Shown here piece after piece: positions 45,855 to 54,258 of a DNA stretch of 64,000 nucleotides; within the stretch, counting starts at the first letter, position 1, and each line of letters begins with the position of its first letter. The DNA comes from Bacillota bacterium (GTDB taxonomy: Bacteria > Bacillota > Clostridia > Clostridiales > Clostridiaceae): contig JAJXWH010000001.1 in NCBI GenBank assembly GCA_021781745.1, positions 179,302-243,301 of the forward strand. The letters are read 5' to 3'. The notes under the pieces were generated by a model. That model was not told where the DNA came from, did no database searches, and saw nothing but the letters and a program-made list of their open reading frames with translations. Both the position numbers and the translations under genes were made by a program.

Positions 45855-46949
45855 ATGGGCCAGATTAACTCAAGAGATGATTGTATGGATATTGTAAAAG
45901 CATTAGGGATTATACTTGTTATTATGGCACATGTAAAATCACCTGGTGAACAGATGATTTTTTTATTTCATATGCCTTTATTTTTCTTTGTGTCGGGATA
46001 CTTTTATAAGGATGAATATTCAGATGAACTTGAAATTTTAATTAAGAAGAGGTTAAAATCACTGTATATTCCATTTATCAAGTATGAATTGATATTTTTA
46101 GTGTTACATAATATTCTTGTAAATTTAAGTTTTTATAGTAGTTATGGAAATGAACCCATTAAATTTTATTCAATGAACGATTTGATTATAAATGTATTTA
46201 AAATTTTAACATTCAATGGAACAGAGGTACTAGTAATTCCCTTGTGGTTTTTACCTGCTTTGTTTTTTACTACTATAATATTTTGTTTAATTAGCAGATA
46301 TTTTAAATTGGAATGGGTTAGACTTTTGATAATAGTAATATTATTTATTTTAGGCATTGGATTAAAGTATTATAATGCAAACTTAATTTTTAATAATTTT
46401 TGTCCAGAAACAATTAATATATCATTTGTTGCTTTGGCATTTTTCTATATCGGTTATTTATATAATAGATATAAAAAAGCTATAAAACTTAATTTTTTTA
46501 TAGCATTAGTTCTATTTACTATATTAGTAATAAGCAGAAAATATAATATTAGAGTTGATATGAGATTAAACTCATATTCAAATCCTATTCTGTTAATTCC
46601 AGATGCTTTATGTGGAATCTACGTGCTTATATATGCAGCAAAAAAAATGTGTAATTTAAATATAAACATATCATTGCTAAAATATATTGGCAGAAATACA
46701 GTACCTATTTTAGCCTTACAATATATTAGTTTTAAATTAATATACTTAGTACAAATTATATTTTATAAATTACCAATTATCAGGTTAGGAGATTTAGGCC
46801 CAATAAATTCTATTGGTTTTTGGTGGATTATGTTTACTATAATTGGGGTTTTAGTACCTATTATAATTCACTATATTAGCAATTTACTAAGAAAGAGGAT
46901 TCAATTATTGATGTCAGAAAAGATGACTGTTGCATATCGGAAAAAATAA
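45855..46949 (+). CDS. Membrane acyltransferase (acyltransferase 3 family)
   Basis: About 364 residues from the ATG at 45855, 11 bases after GGAGG; the TTG at 45837 lies before that site. It opens with RDDCMDIVKALGIILVIMAH (the catalytic His region) and holds FLFHMPLFFFVSGYFYKDEY and VIPLWFLPALFFTTI, all family features, with about ten membrane segments. It likely O-acetylates the surface glycan or its lipid-linked unit. It is the last gene of the cluster; a 90-base gap before it could hold its own promoter. Confidence 0.85.
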   Translation: MGQINSRDDCMDIVKALGIILVIMAHVKSPGEQMIFLFHMPLFFFVSGYFYKDEYSDELEILIKKRLKSLYIPFIKYELIFLVLHNILVNLSFYSSYGNEPIKFYSMNDLIINVFKILTFNGTEVLVIPLWFLPALFFTTIIFCLISRYFKLEWVRLLIIVILFILGIGLKYYNANLIFNNFCPETINISFVALAFFYIGYLYNRYKKAIKLNFFIALVLFTILVISRKYNIRVDMRLNSYSNPILLIPDALCGIYVLIYAAKKMCNLNINISLLKYIGRNTVPILALQYISFKLIYLVQIIFYKLPIIRLGDLGPINSIGFWWIMFTIIGVLVPIIIHYISNLLRKRIQLLMSEKMTVAYRKK

Positions 46950-47283
46950 AAAGCAAGTTAATCCTAGCCTGCCGACTAGCATTTTGGAGGTCTAAAAATT
47001 TATATTACAAAATGAAGAATATTATGTGATAACTAAAAGATAATTTAACATTTAGTATCATTGAAATTAAAAATGTTTCGATTATCATTATTTATTAGAC
47101 CTAAAAATAATTTGAATAGGAAGATGTTATTCTTATACACATATATTACTTTCTAGAAGATCAATTAGAAAGAGTTTTTATATGTTTAAAAACATTTTTA
47201 ATAAAATCTTAATTTAATTTTAATCACCAATGATGTATAATGACCATATGTGAAAAATAAAAATTAACATATTGGAGGAAGAG
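46950..47283. other. Intergenic region before the DedA gene
   Basis: No gene is supported in these 330 bases. A weak hairpin ATGTTT-AA-AAACAT followed by TTTT (47182-47199) may end the glycan operon. TATAAT at 47236-47241 probably belongs to the DedA promoter. Just upstream, TTAATTTAATTTTAAT (about 47210-47224) forms short repeats that could be an operator, but the assignment is uncertain. Confidence 0.45.
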
Positions 47284-47931
47284 ATGAATACATTTGCTTA
47301 TTTGATAGATATGTTTTTGCATCTAGATAAATATTTGGGAGTTGTAATAAATAATTATGGATTTGAAACTTATTTAATGCTATTTGTTATAATATTTTTG
47401 GAAACAGGGTTGGTAGTAACACCATTTTTACCAGGTGATTCTTTGATATTTGCAGCAGCTGCTTTTGCAGCCATGGGAATGTTAAATATATTTATATTGA
47501 TAGGAATTCTAATGGCAGCAGCAATTCTTGGAGATACTTCAAATTATGAAATTGGTAGATTGCTAGGAAATAAAATGATTAAAAGCGGGAAATTTATAAA
47601 GAAAGAACATCTTGATAAAACCCATAAATTTTATGAAAAATACGGTGGGAAGACAATAATTTTTGCTAGATTTGTACCTATAGTAAGGACGTTAGCACCA
47701 TTTGTTGCAGGAGTAGGAGAAATGAACTATAAAAATTTTATTTCTTTTAATGCGGTTGGTGGAGTTTTATGGGTATTAGGAGTTTCAGCGCTAGGATATT
47801 TCTTTGGAGCTATTCCTGTAGTTAAAAAGAATTTTGACATTGTAGTAATAGCAATAGTATTAATTTCAATTTTACCAATTGCTATTGAAGTTTTAAAAAG
47901 TAAAATGAAAAAATCAAATGAAATAATATAA
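47284..47931 (+). CDS. DedA family membrane protein
   Basis: About 215 residues; the ATG at 47284 follows GGAGGAAGAG (a TTG at 47272 is less likely). Family hallmarks are present: FLETGLVVTPFLPGDSLIFAAAAFA (with the conserved E and the PGD loop), then FYEKYGGKTIIFARFVPIVRTLAPFVAGVGEM with the conserved R-F-x-P-x-x-R. Five or so membrane segments. DedA proteins move polyprenyl phosphate or phospholipid across the membrane and are needed for envelope integrity. Confidence 0.93.
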   Translation: MNTFAYLIDMFLHLDKYLGVVINNYGFETYLMLFVIIFLETGLVVTPFLPGDSLIFAAAAFAAMGMLNIFILIGILMAAAILGDTSNYEIGRLLGNKMIKSGKFIKKEHLDKTHKFYEKYGGKTIIFARFVPIVRTLAPFVAGVGEMNYKNFISFNAVGGVLWVLGVSALGYFFGAIPVVKKNFDIVVIAIVLISILPIAIEVLKSKMKKSNEII

Positions 47932-47937
47932 TAAAAA

Positions 47938-47979
47938 ACAATGCACAATTAGGAGAAAATTGCCTAATTGTGCATTTTA
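47938..47979 (+). terminator. Hairpin terminator after dedA
   Basis: A 13-bp perfect stem ATGCACAATTAGG/CCTAATTGTGCAT is followed by TTTT; A-rich sequence on the left lets it work in both directions. Confidence 0.9.
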
Positions 47980-48094
47980 AATTTCAAAATCAATTCATTT
48001 ATTTTACAATACTTAACAATTATTTTATATTTCTTTAAAGAACTTCGTGGTATAATAAGCAATAAGTGGTATAAAGGAGAAAGAAGGATTTTTT

Positions 48095-48874
48095 ATGGTT
48101 TGGTTAAGTAAATTAATAATATTTTTATTTGTATCGTTTCTTTTTATTTATATGGTATGGATAAATTATAAAGTATTAAATAAATTTGTGTATAAAAAAA
48201 AGATATCTGCTGTCGGAATTAGTGGTTTAGGGTTAATTTTAGCAGCTTCATTTTTAGATATGATATCAAATTTAATACATATTGGAGTCGAAAATATAAT
48301 TAACATATGTCTTTTAATTGGAGTAGGTGTTTTTGTTACATATCTAATATTTTGGGTTAACTGTATTGTAAAGGTTATATCTACATTAAATAGAAATGTA
48401 AATAATGACCCGATGACAGGTCTGCATAATAGAAAGGGATTAGAAAAGTTTTTTGAAAGAAAAATTTCAATAGGTCAATCTTTTTTTATTATGGCATTTG
48501 ACTTAGATAAAACTAAAAGGATTAATGATAGTCTTGGACATTTAGTAGGTGATAAATATATAATTAGCTCAGCTAGAATTATAAAAAATAGAATAGGAAG
48601 GAAAGGATTTGTTGCTAGAACAGGTGGCGATGAATTCATTGCGATTATAGAAAATATAAGTGAAAAGGAAATTGAAAATATTAAGCTATTAATTAAAAAT
48701 GGTGTTTCACATATTTTTAGTAATCAAAATACACAAGTTAGTATAGGTTATTCGAAATATAAAGAAGATGGAATTACATTGGAAGATTTAATGAACATTG
48801 CAGATAAAAGAATGTATGAAGAGAAGAGAAGTCGAAAAGAAAGACTTTTAGATAGTCAGGAAAATATTATTTAG
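48095..48874 (+). CDS. Membrane diguanylate cyclase (GGDEF protein)
   Basis: 259 residues. Three N-terminal membrane segments (about 2-22, 38-58, 65-90), with no recognised sensor domain, lead to a GGDEF domain. DPMTGLHNRKGLEKFF, FDLDKTKRINDSLGHLVGDKYI (metal Asp) and an intact active site ARTGGDEF (G177-F181) are all present. The RxxD inhibitory site is missing (R-K-G-F at that place), so it is probably free of product inhibition. It makes c-di-GMP from two GTP. An extended TGGTATAAT (-10 at 48051-48056) precedes it. It is the only c-di-GMP enzyme in the window, which also holds a c-di-GMP riboswitch and a c-di-GMP-binding PilB. Confidence 0.92.
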   Translation: MVWLSKLIIFLFVSFLFIYMVWINYKVLNKFVYKKKISAVGISGLGLILAASFLDMISNLIHIGVENIINICLLIGVGVFVTYLIFWVNCIVKVISTLNRNVNNDPMTGLHNRKGLEKFFERKISIGQSFFIMAFDLDKTKRINDSLGHLVGDKYIISSARIIKNRIGRKGFVARTGGDEFIAIIENISEKEIENIKLLIKNGVSHIFSNQNTQVSIGYSKYKEDGITLEDLMNIADKRMYEEKRSRKERLLDSQENII

Positions 48875-48980
48875 TAATTAGAATGATTATCTCAACATTT
48901 CCTATTAAAATTTGAATATCATAATAATTATATGACAATACTTCAAAGGATAATAAAATATTACTGGAGGTAATCATATA

Positions 48981-49637
48981 ATGATTAGAAAATTTATTCC
49001 ATTGATAGTAATGCTGTGTATGTTTTCAGCTTTGCTATTGCCTGCCACATTTTACAAAACGGAAAAATCCATCACTTCATCAACTGGAAGCAACAACAAT
49101 AATATTAAAAGTGATATTTCTACAAAATCTACTGACGTCACTAATAAAATAAAGCCAGCTTCTAGCAGTGAAAATTCTAATAAGAATACATCAAATGTTA
49201 AAGCAAATGATATACAAGTGGTAAAAGAAGAAAAGGCTAACAGTGAAATTGAAAAGACTGGTATCGATGCATCTAACTATTTAGCAAAATTACAATGCAT
49301 TAATTACAAATTGAAATCTGGGGAAACCTTAACTGATATTGCAAGAAAATATGAAAGCACTTGTAATTTGAATAGCACAATTAAGATGATAAAATCAATC
49401 AACAAGATTGATGATGAAAATAATATGAACGCTCAAACTATTTTGCGAATCCCAGAATATGCACTTGAAAATGGAAAAATGTATAATGTATCTTCAGGTG
49501 ATACTTGGTATAAGGTGGCAAATGAATGCTATCCAGAATATACCGCTGAATCAGTAATGAAATTTTTAGTGTATATAAATAATTTACCTAATAATGATTT
49601 GCCTTTAGGAGAAAAGATATTTTTGCCATCTGTATAG
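48981..49637 (+). CDS. LysM-domain exported protein
   Basis: 218 residues. An N-terminal signal or anchor segment (5-27) is followed by an S/N/K-rich spacer to about residue 100. Two LysM-like units come next: YKLKSGETLTDIARKYESTC and YNVSSGDTWYKVANECYPEY, the second ending LPLGEKIFLPSV. LysM units bind peptidoglycan. There is no catalytic domain, so it may be a cell-wall-bound structural or sporulation-type factor. Start after CTGGAGGTAA. Confidence 0.85.
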   Translation: MIRKFIPLIVMLCMFSALLLPATFYKTEKSITSSTGSNNNNIKSDISTKSTDVTNKIKPASSSENSNKNTSNVKANDIQVVKEEKANSEIEKTGIDASNYLAKLQCINYKLKSGETLTDIARKYESTCNLNSTIKMIKSINKIDDENNMNAQTILRIPEYALENGKMYNVSSGDTWYKVANECYPEYTAESVMKFLVYINNLPNNDLPLGEKIFLPSV

Positions 49638-49748
49638 TTGTATTGGAAATGTGAGCAAAGTATTAATTAATATTAATACTTAGAATTGTAATTCATTATA
49701 CCTAAGTAAGTTAAAAGAAATTTTCTTAAGTAAGGCTCGTCTTTGTAT

Positions 49749-49789
49749 AAAAATTGCACTGAATGAATGTTTAGTGCAATTTTTTATTT
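49749..49789 (+). terminator. Hairpin terminator after the LysM gene
   Basis: A 12-bp perfect stem AAAAATTGCACT/AGTGCAATTTTT has a 12-base loop and a T-rich tail. It can serve both directions. Confidence 0.88.
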
Positions 49790-49868
49790 TAGGTAGATAG
49801 TTTATCGGCTATAATATTATTAGAGTCAATATTAGATTTGAAAATGCATTGGAGAGGAAGTGAAGCTT

Positions 49869-50735
49869 GTGTGTAGATTAAATCCAAAAGTTGATTTTGC
49901 ATTTAAGAAGCTTTTTGGAAGTGAGGAAAATAAAGATATTCTTATTTCATTTATAAATTCAATATTGTCAGAAGAACAGCAAATAAAAGATATAGACCTT
50001 AAAAATCCCTACAATATATCAAATTATAGAAAAGATAAAATGAGTATACTTGATATAAAAGCAGTAGATGAAAAAGGCATTTGGTATGACATAGAAATGC
50101 AGCTATCAGAACAAATTTTTTATGAAAAAAGAGCATTTTATTATTGGGCAAAGGTATATTCTGATCAATTAGAAGGTGGATATAACTATGATAAACTAAG
50201 AAAAACTATAGCTATAAACATATTAGATTTTAATTATTTAGAAGATGATGATTTTCATAATGTATATAAGGTGTATAATGAGAAAAGTAAGAAGGAACTG
50301 TCAAGTGTATTTGAAATGCATTTTATTGAATTAAATAAATTTAAAAAAGACTTCAAAGATGTAAAAACAGCTTTAGATAGATGGATAGTATTTTTGAATA
50401 GAGCTTATGAGCTTGAAAAGGATAAAATTCCAGAAGAATTGGCAGTAGATGAATTTGTAAAGAAAGCTGTAGAACGACTTGATGTTATGTATTTAGATAA
50501 AGAAGAAAGAGAAATATACGAGAATGATTTAAAAAGACTTAGAGATTATATAGCGGAGATGAAAACAGCTGAAATAAGGGGAATAGAACAAGGAATAGAA
50601 AAGGGAATAGAAAGAGAAAGACGGGAGTTAATATTAAAACAATATAAAAAAGGGCTTTCAATAGAATATATAGCAGATATAAATGACTTTGAAGTTGAAT
50701 ATGTTAAAAACATAGTTGGGACTGTTAAGGAGTGA
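49869..50735 (+). CDS. Rpn/PD-(D/E)XK nuclease family protein (putative transposase class)
   Basis: About 288 residues from the GTG at 49869; GGAGAGG lies 11 bases upstream. The opening LNPKVDFAFKKLFGSEENKDILISF and the nuclease core MSILDIKAVDEKGIWYDIEMQLSE (D...ExQ) are the Rpn / 'PD-(D/E)XK nuclease family transposase' type, with a charged helical tail ending in a possible DNA-binding helix (ILKQYKKGLSIEYIADI). Such genes are numerous and lineage-variable in clostridia; Rpn proteins promote recA-independent recombination. No terminal repeats are seen. It is flanked by terminators and is monocistronic. Confidence 0.88.
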   Translation: MCRLNPKVDFAFKKLFGSEENKDILISFINSILSEEQQIKDIDLKNPYNISNYRKDKMSILDIKAVDEKGIWYDIEMQLSEQIFYEKRAFYYWAKVYSDQLEGGYNYDKLRKTIAINILDFNYLEDDDFHNVYKVYNEKSKKELSSVFEMHFIELNKFKKDFKDVKTALDRWIVFLNRAYELEKDKIPEELAVDEFVKKAVERLDVMYLDKEEREIYENDLKRLRDYIAEMKTAEIRGIEQGIEKGIERERRELILKQYKKGLSIEYIADINDFEVEYVKNIVGTVKE

Positions 50736-50844
50736 ACCAAGTGAGGCACAGGTTACTCACAAGAACCTCAAAGGTTAAAATTTTACAGGTATAAGTATTG
50801 CATAATATTAATTTGAATTTTACGAGTTGTTATTGAAATTTAAA

Positions 50845-50885
50845 AAATAAAGGTTATCTCATAAAGCAGAGTAACCTTTATTTTT
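50845..50885. terminator. Bidirectional terminator between convergent genes
   Basis: A 12-bp perfect outer stem AAATAAAGGTTA/TAACCTTTATTT has T-runs on both strands. It lies between the convergent Rpn and aspartate kinase genes and can serve both. Confidence 0.9.
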
Positions 50886-50897
50886 ACATTTAATATA

Positions 50898-52211
50898 TTA
50901 GTTAAAAGCGTTGTAAATTGAAGTTATTCCTTTTTCGAAGTCATCATTTTCTACACCAACCAAAATGTTCATTTCACTAGAACCTTGGTCTATCATTCTA
51001 ATGTTAATTTCAGCGTTTGAAAGAGCTGTAAATATTTTAGCAGCAGTTCCTCTTTGTTTAGCCATTCCGCGTCCAACAGTTGCTATCATAGCCATATTTG
51101 GATGTACTTCGATGCTGTCAGGATTACATGTCCTTTTTATTTCTTCAAGTACAATTTCTTTCTTATTCTTTAGTTGAGAATCTTGAATTACAAGACAAAC
51201 TGTATCTATTCCAGAAGGCATATTTTCAAAGGAAATATTGTGTTGTTCAAGTATTGATAAAAGTTTTCTACAGAAACCAAGCTCAGAATTCATTGATGCC
51301 TTAGCAATAGAAATTACAGTAAAATCCTTTTTACCAGCAATACCAGTCACTGTAGTTGGTTTCATTGAAGCATCAGTATCTTTTACAATAAATGTGCCTT
51401 CATCTTGAGGTCTGTTAGTGTTTTTTATATTTATTGGAATTCCAACTTCCCTTACTGGGAATATTGCATCTTCATGTAAAACTGAAGCTCCCATGTAAGA
51501 TAATTCTCTAAGTTCTGTATAAGTAATTTTGCTTATTGGTTTTGGATTGTTAATTATTCTAGGATCTGCCATTAAGAATCCAGAAACGTCAGTCCAGTTT
51601 TCATAAAGGTCAGCATTTATACTTGCAGCAACTAAAGCGCCTGTAACATCAGAACCACCTCTTGAAAAAGTGATTATATTACCATCCTTATCTGCTCCAT
51701 AAAATCCAGGAATTACAGCTTTAGATGTTTTAGATAATTTGTCATGTAGCGCTGAATTTGTTGCCTCTGAATCTAAAGTACCATCGGCATTAAAAACCAT
51801 AACATCTTTAGCATCAACAAATTCAAAACCAAGGTAGTTTGCAAGTATTAGGCCGTTTAGATATTCACCTCTACTTGCAGCGTAATCACTTGAAGCCCCT
51901 TCTTCAAGATCTTTTTTTACTATATCTAAGTGTGCTCCAATATCAAAGTCCAAATTTAAGTCTTTAACAATATTGCAGTATCTATCTCTTATATGATTAA
52001 AAACATCATCAAAAGATATTCCGGTAGAAACATGGGCATGACAAAGATATAATAAGTCTGTTATTTTAGAATCCTTTGAATTTCTTTTTCCAGGTGCTGA
52101 AGGTATTACATATCTTCTTTCAGCGTTAGAAAATATTATATCCTTAACCTTTTTAAATTGATTAGCATCTGCAAGTGAGCTTCCACCAAATTTAGTAACA
52201 ATTGTTTTCAT
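50898..52211 (-). CDS. Aspartate kinase
   Basis: 437 residues from the ATG at 52211, since GGGGGC lies just before it; the ATG at 52226 precedes that site. The N-terminal kinase domain has TKFGGSSLADANQF and, later, FSRGGSDVTGALVAASI and the YTELRELSYMGASVLHE block. Two ACT domains follow from about residue 300 (FTVISIAKASMNSELGF and MIATVGRGMAKQRGTAAKIF). It makes aspartyl phosphate for lysine, threonine, methionine and diaminopimelate. The ACT domains suggest feedback by an amino acid, which one cannot be told. No lysine riboswitch or T-box was seen in its short leader. Confidence 0.94.
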   Translation of the reverse strand: MKTIVTKFGGSSLADANQFKKVKDIIFSNAERRYVIPSAPGKRNSKDSKITDLLYLCHAHVSTGISFDDVFNHIRDRYCNIVKDLNLDFDIGAHLDIVKKDLEEGASSDYAASRGEYLNGLILANYLGFEFVDAKDVMVFNADGTLDSEATNSALHDKLSKTSKAVIPGFYGADKDGNIITFSRGGSDVTGALVAASINADLYENWTDVSGFLMADPRIINNPKPISKITYTELRELSYMGASVLHEDAIFPVREVGIPINIKNTNRPQDEGTFIVKDTDASMKPTTVTGIAGKKDFTVISIAKASMNSELGFCRKLLSILEQHNISFENMPSGIDTVCLVIQDSQLKNKKEIVLEEIKRTCNPDSIEVHPNMAMIATVGRGMAKQRGTAAKIFTALSNAEINIRMIDQGSSEMNILVGVENDDFEKGITSIYNAFN

Positions 52212-52252
52212 AATTATAGCCCCCATATTTTCATGTATTTTTTACATATAAG

Positions 52253-52281
52253 ATTGTAGCAATTTATCAAAAAATGTTCAA
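52253..52281 (-). promoter_or_regulatory. Promoter of the aspartate kinase gene
   Basis: Read on the minus strand, TTGAAC (52281-52276) and TACAAT (52258-52253) are spaced by 17 bases, 41 bases before the start codon. This fits a housekeeping promoter with a short leader. Confidence 0.75.
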
Positions 52282-52386
52282 GAGAATTATTAAAGATAGA
52301 TATAATTGGTAAGAAAATTTTCATGCAAAAGCTTATCAAAAGATAAGGTATTGCTAAATTTATGAAAAATACTCAATCATAAATAA

Positions 52387-52485
52387 TTGACTTAAAATCT
52401 ATTGATATATATAATTAAATCATAGTAAGTAAATAGAATTTGGCGATGAAGTCATAGGGTGTAAACTTTTTATGGCTTCTTTTTT
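52387..52485 (+). ncRNA. Candidate small RNA: promoter plus terminator with no gene
   Basis: TTGACT (52387-52392), a 17-base spacer and TATAAT (52410-52415) form a near-consensus promoter. A terminator with a 9-bp stem GAAGTCATA/TATGGCTTC (52448-52456 with 52471-52479) and T-run ends at 52485. The predicted transcript from about 52422 is some 65 nt and has no reading frame. It may be a small RNA or a terminated 5' leader. I could not match it to a known riboswitch. Confidence 0.45.
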
Positions 52486-52765
52486 GTGTGATGATTTTTT
52501 ATAGAATATAATTTAAGAAAATATACCATAATAAATTTATAAACAATAAAATAATATATTTTTAATATATAGTGAATGCCGAAAAAATGGAATTAAAATA
52601 AAAATATATAGAAAAAAGATATATTAAAAATGAAAAAAATTTAAAATACTGAAGATTAATTGGAAAATAATACCGCAAAACTTTATATTATAAGTATTAT
52701 GACATTATTTACTTTATTATTTAAAGTTTTTTCAATAAAAAAATTTATTATTTAAGAAAAACCAC

Positions 52766-52794
52766 TTGATTTCTTAATATTAGTGGTATATAAT
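52766..52794 (+). promoter_or_regulatory. glnA promoter
   Basis: TTGATT (52766-52771) and TATAAT (52789-52794) have a 17-base spacer. The -35/-10 region lies on a 6-bp inverted repeat ACCACT/AGTGGT (52761-52787), a possible operator. The transcript would start near 52801, just before the leader hairpin. Confidence 0.7.
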
Positions 52795-52809
52795 TTCATT
52801 ATTAAATGA

Positions 52810-52863
52810 ATTGAGCAAAGGCGTTCGATAGATGGTATACCTCTCTATTGTACGCCTTTTTTT
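52810..52863 (+). promoter_or_regulatory. glnA leader: terminator with competing hexaloop (ANTAR-type) hairpin
   Basis: A terminator is formed by AAAGGCGT (52817-52824) and ACGCCTTT (52852-52859), with further pairing inside and a T-run to 52863. The same 5' arm can instead form a 7-bp hairpin ATTGAGC/GTTCGAT (52810-52816 with 52823-52829, two G-U pairs) with the six-base loop AAAGGC. This loop has A at position 1 and G at position 4, as ANTAR-domain antiterminators require. The gene after glnA codes for an ANTAR protein. The usual first hairpin of the two-hairpin ANTAR site is not clear here. Confidence 0.7.
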
Positions 52864-52885
52864 AAGAAAAGGGGGGAATGTAAAA

Positions 52886-54217
52886 ATGGCAAAATATACT
52901 AAGGAAGATATCATTGATTTAGTTAAAGAAAATGGGGTTAAATTTATAAGACTTCAATTCACTGATATCTTTGGAACATTAAAAAATGTAGCAATTACAG
53001 ATAAGCAATTAGAAAAAGCATTAAACAACGAGTGCATGTTTGATGGATCATCTATTGATGGTTTTGTTAGAATTGAAGAATCAGACATGAACTTAAGACC
53101 AAACTTAGACAGTTTCGTTATTTTTCCATGGAGGCCGCAACAAGGTAAGGTTGCAAGATTAATTTGTGACGTTTATAGACCTGATGGAACACCATTTGAA
53201 GGGGATCCAAGATATGTACTTAAGAAAGCTATAGCAGATGCTGCTGAACTTGGATATTCAATGAATGTTGGACCAGAATGTGAATTCTTCTTATTTGAAA
53301 CTGATGAGAATGGTAACCCAACTACTAACACTCAAGACAAAGGTGGATATTTTGATTTAGCTCCTATGGATTTGGGAGAAAATGCTAGAAGAGATATGAC
53401 TTTAGCTTTAGAAGAAATGGGATTTGAAATTGAAGCATCTCACCATGAAGTTGCTGAAGGTCAAAATGAAATTGACTTTAAGTATGCTGATGCTTTAACT
53501 ACAGCTGATAACATTATGACATTTAAATTAGTTGTTAAATCTATAGCTCAAAGACATGGATTACATGCATCATTTATGCCAAAACCAATCTTTGGAATTA
53601 ACGGTTCAGGAATGCATGTTAATATGTCATTATACAAAGATGGAAAGAATGCTTTTGTCGATGAAAATGATAAAAATGGATTAAGTAAAGTGGCTTACCA
53701 ATTTATAGCTGGATTATTAAAGCATATTAAAGGTGTTGCAGCTGTAACTAATCCTCTAGTTAACTCATATAAGAGATTAGTTCCCGGATACGAGGCGCCA
53801 GTTTACTTAGCTTGGTCTTGTAAAAATAGAACTGCATTAATCAGAGTACCAGCAGCTAGGGGAGCAGGAACTAGAGTTGAACTTAGATGTCCGGATCCAA
53901 GTTCTAATCCATATTTAGTATTAGCTGCATTACTACAAGCAGGTTTAGATGGAATTAAGAATAACTTAACACCACCTGCTGAAGTTGAAGCAAATATTTT
54001 TGCTATGACTGAAGAAGAAAGAAAAGCTAATGGAATTGACAATTTACCAAACAACTTATATGAAGCTGTTCAATTCATGCAAGAAAGTGAATTAGCTAAG
54101 TCAGCTTTAGGAGAACACATATATGAAAACTATCTTGCTGGAAAAGCAGCAGAATGGGATGACTATAGAACTAAAGTACATGACTGGGAATTAGAAAACT
54201 ATCTTAATAGATATTAA
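52886..54217 (+). CDS. glnA: Glutamine synthetase, type I
   Basis: 443 residues from the ATG at 52886, after AAAGGGGGGAA; an upstream in-frame TTG lies within the terminator. Motifs: [91 protein letters not shown], all intact. Length is that of GSI-alpha enzymes of Firmicutes. It makes glutamine from glutamate, ammonia and ATP. Expression is likely set by the leader described above, and nitR follows 41 bases downstream. Confidence 0.97.
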   Translation: MAKYTKEDIIDLVKENGVKFIRLQFTDIFGTLKNVAITDKQLEKALNNECMFDGSSIDGFVRIEESDMNLRPNLDSFVIFPWRPQQGKVARLICDVYRPDGTPFEGDPRYVLKKAIADAAELGYSMNVGPECEFFLFETDENGNPTTNTQDKGGYFDLAPMDLGENARRDMTLALEEMGFEIEASHHEVAEGQNEIDFKYADALTTADNIMTFKLVVKSIAQRHGLHASFMPKPIFGINGSGMHVNMSLYKDGKNAFVDENDKNGLSKVAYQFIAGLLKHIKGVAAVTNPLVNSYKRLVPGYEAPVYLAWSCKNRTALIRVPAARGAGTRVELRCPDPSSNPYLVLAALLQAGLDGIKNNLTPPAEVEANIFAMTEEERKANGIDNLPNNLYEAVQFMQESELAKSALGEHIYENYLAGKAAEWDDYRTKVHDWELENYLNRY

Positions 54218-54258
54218 TCTGATAGCGCCAATTAGTATTAATTAAGGTGGGGATTGCA

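Larger units (their letters stand above)
52212..52810. other. Divergent intergenic region, aspartate kinase / glnA
   Basis: About 600 bases without a protein gene. From left to right it holds the aspartate kinase promoter (52253-52281, minus), a free-standing promoter-terminator unit on the + strand (52387-52485), a very A+T-rich stretch without visible features (about 52490-52760), and the glnA promoter. Confidence 0.6.

Noticed and set aside
49869..50735. Insertion sequence around the Rpn/PD-(D/E)XK gene
   Set aside because: No terminal inverted repeats or target duplication were seen; the gene is flanked by ordinary terminators.
52440..52485. Possible fluoride (crcB) riboswitch
   Set aside because: It shares GGCGATGAAG and ATGGCTTC with that class, but the CC that must pair with the first GG, and the AAC-x-GC core, are missing. 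A plain terminator explains the stem.
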